From the NCBI GenBank assembly GCA_037179335.1, contig JAKZHN010000010.1, positions 1,329,450-1,393,449 on the forward strand: DNA of 64,000 nt. Direction: 5' to 3'. Shown one piece after another: positions 1-9,759 of the stretch; position 1 is the stretch's first letter, and every line of letters starts with the position of its first letter. The stretch comes from Cyclaneusma minus (Eukaryota; Ascomycota; Leotiomycetes; Marthamycetales; Marthamycetaceae). The notes beneath the pieces were generated by a model. That model searched no databases. It was not told the DNA's origin and saw only the letters and a list, made by a program, of their open reading frames with translations. The translations under genes were made by a program, and so were the position numbers.

Positions 1-499
1 GGCAGTTATGGGTCGGAGTTATGCCGCAAGAATCGCAGAGTCGGGTAGGCTGGCATCAGTCGGATCGCAAGTCTGAAGCATATGCTTTTTGCAAAAGCGC
101 GCGCAGGTTAGATGAGGTGAAGGTAGAAACAGAAGCGAAATCCGATACGCCGTTCAGAGACTCATAAGGCGATGCGACCGGAGCGGGGCGGGGCGGAAAG
201 TCGATGAGTACCTACCTACATGTACTACAACATTGAAGTAGTAAGTACTCTGTGATAACATAAGACCATGTCCACTGGCAACTTCACAGCCGACTTGTAC
301 TATTTGATCTGCGCTCCGCCGTTTTCTATAATAATTCCTTCCAATTCTTCTTTTTGGAAAACCCGAATATGCATGGCTTCTTGGTGGTGGGAAAACGAAG
401 ACCCACGATTACAGGAATGGCAGAAAGCAATGACTGTCTTCTCATCTGTAATTTGACAAAGACATGTTCCAATAGTACATCTTTGTTCACTGGAACCAT
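1..499. other. Intergenic, 3' side of bL19m
   Basis: No coding region could be supported here. A short G-rich run (GGGGCGGGGCGG) lies near 183-195, followed by a TACCTACATGTA-like stretch. The short reading frames at 268-596 overlap the 3' end of the bL19m gene and show no conserved character. Confidence 0.5.
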
Positions 500-1221
500 C
501 TACCTCTTCCCCTTGCCCTTCTTCTTATTTGACTTATTCTGCGAGGATGAACTGCCCGCCATGCCCTCGGTCAAGCTCCTCCTCTGCCTCAGATAGGCAC
601 TCACCACACCCTGCACACTGCCCAGATCGTGTTTCGGCTTGCGCATATAAGTAAGACGAGCCCTCCTGGCCCTCTTCTTCTGGTATCTCTGCACCACCTC
701 AATGCCCTCCACATTCGGACTGTAGATCTTGTACCACATTTCGACGCCGACTCTGGTAAGCTGGTTGCGCAATAGGATGGCCGTATCGACGCCGCGCCGC
801 CGGATGTTGATGCACACGCCGGCAAAGGGGTCGCCATTCTTCTGTCGCACCAGCAGGATATCGCCGACTTTGGCGGCTTCCTTGTTGGCCTTGGAGAACA
901 GGTAGGAGCGCGAGCCGGTCGGGTCGAGGCGGGCGATTTGGCTGGCTTGCAGGGCGGCAATGGGGTCTTTGCAGTTATCAAGTAATGACGGCGGCGGCTT
1001 GAAGGTGGGAATCTTCTTGGGAGCTGCGTGCGAGCATTAGCTTGGAGCCGGCTTCGACAAGGGCGTGGCTACGGACCTTTCGGTTTGCTGATGGGGAAGG
1101 GGAGAGGAGAGGAATTGACGGCTTGGCGATATGTGGACATGGGCCTCTTGGGGGTGTTCTGGAGGCGGGCATTGCGAAGTAACGACTTCCAGCAGCACAG
1201 TGGCCGCCCGGTTGGCGGCAT
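500..1221 (-). CDS. IMG1: Mitochondrial large-subunit ribosomal protein bL19m
   Basis: Mitoribosomal protein of the bL19 family, a structural protein of the large subunit. Two exons on the minus strand, 1221-1077 and 1023-500, giving 222 aa. The intron at 1024-1076 has donor GTCCGT, a CTAAT branch-like site and a CAG acceptor, and it restores one frame across the join. The N-terminus is Arg-rich with few acidic residues, as in a mitochondrial presequence. The L19 core begins around the segment GDILLVRQKNGDPFAGVCIN and continues through RRGVDTAILLRNQ, GVEMWYKIYSPNVEGIEVV and a basic RRARRARLTYMR. The Lys-rich tail is eukaryote-like. The ATG at 1221 was chosen because it starts the basic presequence; longer upstream reading is possible. 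It is divergent from the next gene (starts 275 bp apart), which is also probably mitochondrial. Identification is by family resemblance and the gene symbol is by orthology to yeast. Confidence 0.85.
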
Positions 1222-1495
1222 GATGGAGAGTGGGAGATGGTGGTTGCCGTTGCCGTTGCGAGAGGAATTGGCGTTGTAAAGCACGTAACGTCGAGTAGAG
1301 ATGCAGCTGCGCCGGCGAAAGTCTCCCGACCTCAAAAATGCTTCGCGTAAATTTAACGTCGATTCGATGCACTCGACCTCACAACCGCGCCCGCCCACCC
1401 TCGTCTCTCGCCTTTCGCGCCGCCAAAAGCACTACATACTCACAGGCCTAATCTGGACGGCGAGTTTCCTCCGGTAGAGAGGCCCAGCATCCAAT
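1222..1495. promoter_or_regulatory. Divergent promoter between two mitochondrial genes
   Basis: These 274 bp separate the start codons of bL19m (leftward) and the unrecognised mitochondrial-type gene (rightward), so the two genes share this control region. No specific binding motif is called. Shared expression is an inference from the geometry and from both products carrying mitochondrial-type presequences. Confidence 0.5.
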
Positions 1496-2735
1496 ATGCC
1501 AGCCAGGCAAGCTCCGCGAGCAGCTGCCTACGCTCAATGCGCCTTCAGAGCTTCGTTCAGAAGCCTGCATCCGCGGCAGCAGCAGCGGACATTTACCAGC
1601 TCTACTGTCCGCCCAAAAACCGGTATCTACACTCTACTTTCCAACTCGCCGCCACTTTCATCTGTTGCATTGTCCTGACCGACCACAAGCTCCTGTGCCG
1701 AACTTCAAGCCCTCCTCGTCCCCCGAACTGGACGCTCTCCTCTCGCAATTCCGAGCAAAAGTCTTCATGCCCGCTGTGCTAAACGACGCCCACCGCCAGC
1801 TGATATACAAAAAGAAAGCCCAAAAGTCCCTCGAAATGGATCCCGTCACGGTCGAGCTCGGCGACGAAAAGTTCAAGCTGGAGCACATCGACAGGACGAA
1901 AGATCTACCCGACACGCGCGACGGTGTGAGAACTGCCCTGAGCTTGTTCAGGGAGCCCAAGGACTGGTGGAACATCAAATACTTGCTCGAAGGACTGACC
2001 ATCGCCAAACGGCGCATTCGTGAGCCTCTCTGGAAAACTATCATTAACAAGGCCGGAAAAGCGGGCCAAATGGAGGTTATTTTGGAGTGTGCAAGACGGT
2101 CAGCGGAGACGTCGCTTGTTCTCGACAAGCCATGGTCGGTGGACAAAATCATGTTGTGGATCCACTATGAGGCCCTTTTCAACAACTTCCGCGCCGAAGC
2201 ATCGAGAAAGGCCCTGCGCATGGCTGAACAGATTGCATTCCTGCTGGAGGAGGAGAAACACTGCGGTGGTCCAGCCAAAGCCGGAGAAGACCCTAGAGTG
2301 AGCCCCGTAGTAGTGGGTGTTTTGCTGCAGTTATCTGGCGTCAACTCTCTGAAAATGCCCGAGGATGCAGATGCGAAAAAGAAAGTTGAGAGCTATGCAC
2401 TAAGATTTGCCGGCGTACTAGAGAGACAGGTTGACGAGAATTCGACAAAGGCCGGAGAGCAGATCATTGCAGAGCCGGAGAACCCTGATGCCCACACTCG
2501 CAACAAGGACCTTCGCCGCCTGGCGCCGCTTTTCTATGCGGTTCACAATGCTGAAAAGGTGCTGGGTCAAGAAGCCGATGTTGTCCAGAAATTGCGGCCT
2601 TGGCAGCAAACATGGGAGGATCGTCTTAAGATGACCAGAGGCGCGATAGTGGCAGAGGAGGGAGAGGAGGGGGCCAAGCAATTGTTGGGAGTGCAAATCT
2701 ACGACAGGCTTCTTCTCGCTGCTGCCCCAGCGTAG
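1496..2735 (+). CDS. Unrecognised fungal protein with mitochondrial presequence
   Basis: Two exons, 1496-1622 and 1690-2735, giving 390 aa. The 67-bp intron has donor GTATCT, a CTGAC branch and a CAAG acceptor. Joining the exons turns two overlapping frames into one protein reading ...RPKT-APVPNFKPSSSPELD.... The first 40 residues are rich in Arg, Ala and Gln without acidic residues and contain RTFTSS, a typical mitochondrial targeting sequence. The remainder is mostly predicted helix, with Trp-containing segments (KDWWNIKYLLEGL; WSVDKIMLWIHYEALFNNF) that could form a helical solenoid. I do not recognise the family. The neighbour upstream is a mitoribosomal protein reading away from it, so a role in mitochondrial gene expression is a guess from context only. 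It converges with the cysteine synthase-like gene, with 113 bp between stop codons. Confidence 0.75.
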
Positions 2736-2848
2736 TATCGATCGTGACGAAGAAAGTCAGAAATGGCCAACGAATCAAGATGCAGTCTCTTGAGCCCCCC
2801 AGAACTCCTATGTACGGTGTTTTTGGTATGTACATTATGTAAAATAGG

Positions 2849-4058
2849 CTATGGTAACACGATGTACTTTTCCAGATGCTGAGGAATGGCCTCGAGCAGT
2901 TTCTTCTCCGTCAGCCACTTCTTCGAGAACAGCCTGTCAGCGTATCGGTAAGCACCATCGCACAGGATCGTCACGACAGTATTGCCCTTCCCGAGCTTAT
3001 CCGCAACATCTTTGGCAGCCGCGACGTTCAGACACGAGCTGGCACCCAAGTAAAGGCCTTCCTCATCCAAGCAGCGGTAGACCATCTCAATGCTCTTCTC
3101 GTCGCTGATATGCAAAGCTCCGTCCAGCGATCCAATGTCGTCCTTCAGGTTGTCAGTTATTCGCCCTTGACCGATGCCTTCCGTGATACTCGAGCCCGTT
3201 CGCTCCTTCAGCTTGCCTCCAGACGCAATGTACGAATGCAGCACACTTCCCGGTGGATCCGCCAAAAAGCACTTAACCCTCCCATCACTCGCCGCCTTCA
3301 AATACCTGGTGATACCAGCCAGCGTGCCCGCGGTGCCAGTAGCACACGTAAAAGCGTCGATCTTCCCATTCGTTTGCGCCCAAATTTCCGGCCCGGTCGT
3401 CTCCACGTGTGCCTGTCTATTCGCCGTATTATCGAACTGGTTTGTCCATACCGCATTCTCCAGGGACTCCGCATGTCTCTTCGCCTGATGGTTGTAATTC
3501 ATCGGATTATCAAACGCCACCGCCGGCACCGGATATACTTCTGCGCCTAGCAATCGAAGCAAGTCGATTTTGCCCTGAGACTGCGTGTTGGGCATGTAGA
3601 TGACAAGCTTGTAGCCTTTCGAGCGACAGACGTGCGCCAGACCAATGCCAGTGTTGCCGGCAGTGCCTTCGACAACTGTCCCGCCGGGCTTGAGCAGGCC
3701 GCGCTCTTCGGCATCTTTTACCACGTAGAGGGCGGCGCGGTCTTTGACGCTGCCGCCGGGATTCATGAATTCAGCTTTGCCCAGGATCTCGCAGCCGGTT
3801 TCCTCGGAGAGCTTGTTGAGGCGAATCAAGGGCGTGTTGCCGATTGCTGGAGCTTGTGGTTAGCGAAAGGGTTTCGCGACATCTCACAATAGCTTTTGAA
3901 AAGGAGTATTGGGGGGATGTACCGCCTACAAGGCCCCTGACAACGCCTTGGGCTCGAGATACGCCAATGCCGTAAGCATTTTTGCTTTCCATCTGCACAG
4001 CGCTCTCAGCGGCGTAGCGCGCCGTTGTGGTAAAGCGTCGAACTCCGAGGCGAAACAT
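2849..4058 (-). CDS. Cysteine synthase-like PLP enzyme, mitochondrial type
   Basis: Fold-type II PLP enzyme of the cysteine synthase/CBS family, which makes cysteine from O-acetylserine or O-acetylhomoserine and sulfide. Exons 4058-3923 and 3846-2849 give 377 aa; the 76-bp intron starts GTACAT, has a GCTAAC branch and ends CCAG. The join yields GAIGNTPLIRLNKL, the expected family start. Visible motifs: the PLP lysine in NPGGSVKDRAA, the substrate-binding loop GTAGNTG, and the phosphate-binding Gly/Thr segment CATGTAGTLAGI. The N-terminus (MFRLGVRRFTTTARYAAES) is a presequence-like basic helix. The closest type is the fungal 'cysteine synthase 2' group (yeast Mcy1-like), whose real synthase activity has been questioned. 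The extension before the catalytic domain is about 50 residues. Confidence 0.88.
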
Positions 4059-4538
4059 CTTTGTGGCCGGAATTTCAGAACAATATACTAGAGGGACGGG
4101 GGGGATTGAAGGAAAAGGACAAGGAACGACTGAGCAGGTCCGAGAGGATCGCGTACTCCCCAGAAGCTGTCTACCCAAATAATACAGCACAGGTGGGATG
4201 ATGGCACGGCTGGGGCGTTGTGAATGGAGCCGATGACGGAATCCCGGTCGATATCCGATTCTCTGCAACTTTGTCATCAATCACATCAAATAGGTCCATA
4301 CCTTATTATTCATGACTTCGAATTTCAACCCTCATACGACGCTACTAACCAAAATTCAAATCCAACTGTGTAGAGTACTACAGACTACAGCTTGTTTGCA
4401 CTTCTTAAAAAAGACACTGCAACCAAAAGCTGCTACAGCCAATATCCAAGTTGATATGAAAACCGCTCGGTCAACCACCGTTACGCTACTCATCTTCGTC
4501 AAGTACGCAAAAAGTGGCACTCCTCACGTAATGACTCC
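4059..4538. other. Intergenic upstream of tRNA-Trp
   Basis: No gene supported. It includes the promoter of the cysteine synthase-like gene on its left side and the 5' flank of the tRNA on its right. A long frame running through 4312-4833 passes straight across the tRNA and is rejected. Confidence 0.5.
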
Positions 4539-4621
4539 GGACCGCTGGCGCAACGGTAGCGCGTTCGACTCCAGTATCTGGGTCTATCGAAAGGTTATCC
4601 GTTCAAATCGGGTGTGGTTCA
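4539..4621 (+). tRNA. tRNA-Trp (CCA) with 11-nt intron
   Basis: All arms fold. Acceptor GGACCGC pairs with GTGGTTC, with discriminator A at 4621. The D arm GCGC/GCGC closes loop AACGGTA. The anticodon stem TTCGA pairs with TCGAA. The T arm ATCCG/CGGGT closes TTCAAAT. The anticodon loop reads CT-CCA-G before an 11-nt intron at 4575-4585, placed directly after position 37 as in canonical nuclear tRNA introns; the loop then resumes with A. CCA decodes UGG (tryptophan). The predicted precursor needs tRNA splicing endonuclease and ligase. T-runs lie just downstream. Confidence 0.93.
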
Positions 4622-4646
4622 ATACCTCACGTTGTCATTACATCAA

Positions 4647-4677
4647 TTTTTCTATCATTTTTTTTATCATTTTTTTA
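4647..4677 (+). terminator. RNA polymerase III terminator of tRNA-Trp
   Basis: Oligo-T tracts on the non-template strand begin about 26 nt after the mature tRNA 3' end (TTTTT from 4647, then longer runs). They suit Pol III termination, with back-up runs behind the first. Confidence 0.7.
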
Positions 4678-5255
4678 TCATTCTTTTGGTGTCTTCCCTG
4701 TCTGAGAAAAGCCATTTCGTTAATTACCGGCTATATCTTTAAGTCTCCGCATGGTGGAAAAAAAGCATATATACAGCAAAATGAATGCGAACTTCAACTG
4801 CAGGGGTTGTCGCTCTACTCTGACCGACATTGACTTGAATATGGAGTTAGGTAAATTCGCCCTCCAATATAATTGTATATAGAGTCTCCGTCTCTGATAT
4901 TCCATGCAAGCGGAAACAGATCTCTATAAACGGCACCAAGTTCTACAATAGTAATACTCAAATGAACGTCCATATTCATGGTCAGTACATCAACTGCACG
5001 GTACAAGATACATGTACCTAGGCGTGGGGTTGAGCTGGATGATTGAAAGTCACTATTCTGGGACCCCGCCATGGACAGCACATAGATCCCCGGATGCAGC
5101 CTGCCTCCAACTTGCACCATCATCTCTCGCCCACCCGTCGATACCAGCCCACCCAGACTCTCCGCCCTGATCAGACTACGCGCCCCATCGGAGACTTCAA
5201 TTCAATTGCGAGCACAAGTCGCGAAAAGGCCCGGCTAAGGCGCGTTGGTGCCGCC
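4678..5255. other. Intergenic, 5' flank of the disordered-protein gene
   Basis: No independent gene supported. The frame of the downstream protein is open back to a TTG at 5043 and an ATG at 5094, so the last 160 bp could be coding, but the residues there look like translated 5' leader. Confidence 0.4.
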
Positions 5256-6698
5256 ATGGCCACGAGAGTCCCGCCTCCCGGCCGCCCTGCAGCCGGAGAT
5301 GAAACGCCCGGGCCTCGCTTTCATACATGTAGAGACGTCCCCAGTGGTCACTCCCACAAGAAGACGCCCTCGGCGCCAGACTCCAGTACACGACGGCATT
5401 CTCTGCCTCCCTTCCTGCCACCCATCCTCTGGAACGCTAATGCCTCCGCTGCCTCCCTGGTTGAGTCCGAGGCGGCCGCCCGTGGCGAGCACATCCGAGA
5501 CGAACAGAAGGCTGCCCATCGCATCTCGGCCCTCCGTCAGCTCAATGGCACTTCAAAGGCAGGCCATCGCTACGCGAAGTCGGCCGGTGCCCGAAACAGC
5601 ACCTTTAACCAGCCCGTCATCGTACGGACTTACTCTGGCGGCCCCAGATCTCGGTCCCGCCAGTGTGAACCGGCATACAAACGGTCGAACATGGCCAAGG
5701 CCGAATTGCCCCCTATAGAAGCTTTCACTTTCAGGGGGATCATGGATTCGATACAGCACGGTGTTGCCGATGACTTGGAGAGGATTGCAGAGATATGTGC
5801 AAGGAGTCGATACTCTCTAAGCAACCAGTACGAGGTCCATATGCCTCCGCACGGACAGACGCCCCTCTTGCAGACTCCCGGGCAAGCAGTGCAAGGAGGA
5901 CAAGCAGGTCAAGCAATCGGCCCAACGCCTCAAGCAATTGGATCAGATAATGATCATACTCGGCGTGCTGGTAAAAGTGGAAGACGCCGCACGAAGTCGG
6001 CAGCATATGGCACTCTTGAGACCATCATGTCATCCTCGAGATCCTCCGAGGAGGATGAAAGCAAGAAGAAACCTGCTGCTCAGATTGCAGAAAAGGTCCG
6101 TGGCAGAGCTGCGACCAAGATATCGCAATCATCGGCTGGGACCACGGAGCCTGCGAGCAACGAAAGTACTAGCGCTGTGGCTCCGGATGTCGTTCAGCAA
6201 CGACCACCAAAGCGTATTCGTTCGAAGTCTGCGACTTTTGCCTCGATGATTATCGACAGCGCGCAGAGCATCAAACATGATAGCCGCGACCCATCGTCAC
6301 ACTTGGTGTCCCCAGCACAACTTATCAGCGAGCCTGCACGCCCTCAGACCTCGGCCGCTCTGGAGCTGCCCAATACGCGCCTAGACGACAGCATCACGAC
6401 AGTAGTTGATGCTGATGCCGTCTCATCACCCACTTTAGGGGCATTGCTGTTTCCCAAACCTAGCTTGATTAGCAACGACTCGAGAGCTTCCACTTTAAGA
6501 GCTGACCGCCAATCAAAAACATCCATCCGTGGCGGTCTCTCCTCCTGGATACCATGGCCCCGACTGCCTTCCGCGATTCAAGAAAATCGTGCTGCTGCTG
6601 GAGCGCGCCGAACTTCTCATGCGGAGGGCAGCTTGAGAGAGCTTCTGAAGGCTGCGGGGACGAACAAGAAAGGGAAGGGCATTGAACAACCTGGCTGA
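5256..6698 (+). CDS. Hypothetical fungal protein, mostly disordered
   Basis: Single-exon frame of 480 aa. I chose the ATG at 5256 because its context is close to ideal (GCCGCC before ATG, G after). An in-frame ATG at 5094 would add 54 residues of low-complexity sequence. No enzyme domain is recognisable. One ordered patch stands out, about 140-185 residues in, reading LPPIEAFTFRGIMDSI... DDLERIAEICARSRYSLSNQYE, which looks like a short conserved helical motif. The remainder is rich in Ser, Arg, Gln and Pro, with repeated basic clusters (RRTKSAAYGTL, KRIRSKSATFASMI) resembling phosphorylation or nuclear-localisation sites; these two RxKSAxxxxx segments are similar to each other. Function unknown. 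It stands alone between the tRNA and a long intergenic stretch. Confidence 0.7.
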   Translation: MATRVPPPGRPAAGDETPGPRFHTCRDVPSGHSHKKTPSAPDSSTRRHSLPPFLPPILWNANASAASLVESEAAARGEHIRDEQKAAHRISALRQLNGTSKAGHRYAKSAGARNSTFNQPVIVRTYSGGPRSRSRQCEPAYKRSNMAKAELPPIEAFTFRGIMDSIQHGVADDLERIAEICARSRYSLSNQYEVHMPPHGQTPLLQTPGQAVQGGQAGQAIGPTPQAIGSDNDHTRRAGKSGRRRTKSAAYGTLETIMSSSRSSEEDESKKKPAAQIAEKVRGRAATKISQSSAGTTEPASNESTSAVAPDVVQQRPPKRIRSKSATFASMIIDSAQSIKHDSRDPSSHLVSPAQLISEPARPQTSAALELPNTRLDDSITTVVDADAVSSPTLGALLFPKPSLISNDSRASTLRADRQSKTSIRGGLSSWIPWPRLPSAIQENRAAAGARRTSHAEGSLRELLKAAGTNKKGKGIEQPG

Positions 6699-7611
6699 GA
6701 CTGAGAATCATGCGGATGAGACTGCGTAATCGACGCAAAACATCAACGTTCTATGCTGCTCCTTGTGACCCAGCTGTACATCTTGGGTCGAGCGACCGGT
6801 GGCCTAAAGGACGGACGTCTCAGGACAACTTATCGCCTCAGGCACTAGAATATCTGGTACATCATAGGTATGAAAATGCGAGATATCGAAGGTGAGGCGC
6901 TGTTGGGCTGACCCAGTGTGGGGAAGAAAAGCCTACCAGGCGAGTGGGAGCCTCCCAATGACAGTCTAACGCCATTCGGCGATATTGCCAGAACAGCTCA
7001 TGTTCCACTGCTGCAGAGGCCAAAGGCATCTTTCTTGGACGGTCGGATTTATCAGGCATGGGCGAGACAAGACGTGCCATTCTCATCTATGGCGATCTTG
7101 AAAAGACGAACTAATGACAATCCTACGAGCCTTTCATCAATTGCCCTTTGACTAACTCTGTTACCAATCACCATGTCTATCTAGGTACGCGGATATATAA
7201 GGGGCCCCTCTAGTCCCTGTTTTGCCAAAGTTAGTAGCATTGTGGACCATGGCTTACGGCAGAAACCCTTATGCGGCTATAGTGACATTAAAAATTTCTG
7301 TGCAGCCCGAGATCAATGGGTGGCAGGCAGTAAGATAACTGGACCATTCCTGGCGCTCCGGGTTTCCAATGACTTGGTTTAGCTCTAATAATGAGCATAC
7401 TTCAAGAAATTTTATGATTTCTTATGGACTTCCCGCTGTTTATTCGTGAGATTGGCCCAATTATATTGGAACTATGTACTCCTCATATACAATGATACAG
7501 AGTCCGCCTGGTCAGATAGTGAGGGATGGCTTCGCTGATGACCAATGTCGCAGCTACCGTTTTCATCCATAAACCTTTCCGCAGCTACTATACTCTTCGT
7601 TCACCCACACT
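6699..7611. other. Intergenic, no gene seen
   Basis: About 900 bp with only short, unconvincing frames. A TATATAAGGGGCCCC segment near 7192-7206 could be a core-promoter-like element but no transcript start is supported beside it. Confidence 0.5.
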
Positions 7612-8953
7612 TTAGAGATCCGCATACCCGGCTCCACATGGCCCTGCAAGATTTCCCGTCGAGTGAAACGCCGGCTTGGTATCCGGGAGATACACCAAAT
7701 CCACAATCCTTCCCTTAGGACAAGCAGCACTGACTCCCTCTCCCGTACCGTTATACGACCCGGACACATTCGCAACCTTATCCTATACGCAAATCAGTCA
7801 ACCGGTGCATCACCCACTCACTTCACCACAGATCCTCTCAAATATTCGAGACTAGACAAAAGACGTACCACGCTAGGTTGCACAACAACGCATCCCTGAT
7901 AAGAGTACCAGAACGCCTGAATGCAGTTCTCGAGTTCAAAGAAACACGCAGTGCAGCAGCCTTCGAGACTGCTGCCCTGGGGCGTACTGAGATTGTATAA
8001 GCTGTTACCACTGGTCTCGTACTGACCGCCGCTGGCGAGGCCGTAGGGGAAGGTTTGGACGAGCGTTGGGATTGGTGATGCGCAGGCTTGCTTGACATTA
8101 GTCAAATACCCTGGATAGCAACTTCATGGACTGAAGACGCCACGGAATGCCATGAAGTGTAAGGGGTGATATGGAAAGAGATACTTACGGTAGACTACTG
8201 TTTGGGATGTGGTTGCAACAGCCTTTATGACCCACAGATCAGTAATGACCAAATGCATCTAGATTTCCAGGCTTTGAAAGGAAACTCGGGTCGTGATACC
8301 CTTTCAGTGACAACTTGGGTGGCGCGCACTGCAATTCTGTTGGGTACAGCATTGCTTAGACATGGACACATTGAGTCCACCATGGGGGAAGTAGCAGGCT
8401 TGTCATTGGCATATTGGATTTTATTGACAAGTGCGGTCTGAGTAGCCTTCGGGGATTGACCAGAAACAAATGCTGTGCAAGTGCTATGCTTCTGTCAGTC
8501 ATCACGAGTATGGAATAGAGTAATACAAGAAGGACACAAGTGATACTTACTGAGTTGTGGCGAAGGAAGTAGTAACAACAGTCAGGGTTCTATTGTTGGG
8601 TGGGGTAGTATTAGCTCCAAGTGCACTGAGACTTATTCTATTAAGCCCGACAACATATACCGAGATTCATCGAGTCCTCGGATGAATCTATATGTCATGT
8701 GTAGAGTAGTAGAGGGTACCTATTCATGAGACGAATATTTGACTCACTCTGTCCAATCTTCCACGGAGCTTGCAACATTCAGAGAGGCACAGAAAGCGAC
8801 GAGTTCCTCCTTATAACTGCCTGTAAGTCCCATGACCGACGCACACGACATAGACTCATCTTCGGCCTGAACATGGGGAGAGGCAGTGGCTTGGAGTGCT
8901 AGGATGCAAATCACCATGGAAATGAACGGAAGCCAGTCTTTGGGGCGCTCCAT
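7612..8953 (-). CDS. Secreted cysteine-rich protein, six exons
   Basis: Small secreted protein assembled from six exons on the minus strand: 8953-8748, 8589-8551, 8483-8300, 8222-8189, 8086-7869 and 7782-7612. Total 852 nt, 283 aa. Every junction has a GT donor (GTGAGT, GTAAGT, GTATCA, GTAAGT, GTACGT), a CTAAT/CTGAT-type branch site and AG, and phases close without a shift. The N-terminus has a hydrophobic core (FISMVICILALQATA) followed by a plausible signal-peptidase site. About 13 cysteines follow, concentrated in EGCCTACFFELENC, with others near DSMCPCLSN, YPCASP, AACPKG and GPCGAGYADL at the C-terminus. Possible N-glycosylation sites are NLS, NVS and NGT. I recognise no named family. Such proteins are often extracellular or effector-like in fungi; that role is not shown here. 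The second and fourth exons (39 and 34 nt) are very short and would benefit most from transcript support. Confidence 0.72.
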
Positions 8954-9759
8954 TCTGCGAGTCTGCCGTGTGGCTACCGACAAAGCAAATTGGCTGTTTG
9001 GAGGATACCAATGTCAAAGTAAAAGGCCGTAACAGATGGCAAGTAAGATTATAGTAGCTGGTGATCTAGTGCTCAAATGTCTACTGGAGGTGAATTTGTA
9101 GTATCCTAAGGGATTTTTAGGATCTACGTACCTACTCTAAACTCTTATAGATAGGAGGTAGATGTACAAGTCTTGAACACATATCGTGAAGCTTGAGTTT
9201 TCTTGTTTGCTCATCTTGTGTGAGGTGGGATTGTACATAGAAACAAACCGTCATGACCAGCATCAGCTGCAGCTCGTATATGCGGTAAGACTTTGACATC
9301 GTGGTACTGTGGCTATCCGTCGATTGCAGTGCATACTGCGGTAGTACAACTGGCCTTTAGTTGCAGTTCTCCCGTAGGAACCACGGGTAGTACAAATATC
9401 AATGGTATGGACCGCCTCTAAGACATACAGTAGGCCTAAGAGTTCAAGTTGGAGAAATGAATGCTGCAATTATGCAGTGGGGTGACAAAAGTCTGCATCC
9501 CATGGTAGTGTTCAACTATCTGTTAGGTAGTATTCCCAATCATTGTGGATATTCCCAGTCACGGTGGATGTTCCTAATTATTGAAGGCGGGGTTCAAACT
9601 TCTGTCGCATAACTGTAATTCTGTCACAAGCATACCTGTCTAGGTAACCTCGGCTGCTGCTGATTGACTGCTGGAGAATGCCAGGCAACGGTGTGTCTAG
9701 ATGAATCGAGTAGCACTGAGAAGGTCCCTCATGGGCTTCCCCGGCGGAGATAACCCATC
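8954..9759. other. Intergenic, no gene seen
   Basis: Promoter side of the secreted-protein gene and 3' side of the nuclease gene. No coding frame is convincing. Two similar phrases near 9536-9576 (TTCCCAATCATTGTGGATATTCCCAGTCACGGTGGATGTTCC region) form a short imperfect tandem repeat of about 24 bp. Confidence 0.45.

Noticed and set aside
2876..3550. 224-aa plus-strand frame
   Set aside because: Antisense shadow of the cysteine synthase-like gene, which has clear PLP-enzyme motifs on the other strand.
4312..4833. 173-aa frame spanning the tRNA
   Set aside because: It runs through a well-folded tRNA-Trp and its T-run terminator and has no conserved features.
5043..5255. N-terminal extension of the disordered-protein gene from TTG 5043 or ATG 5094
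   Set aside because: TTG starts are not expected, and the ATG at 5256 has a much better context; the 5094 start cannot be fully excluded.
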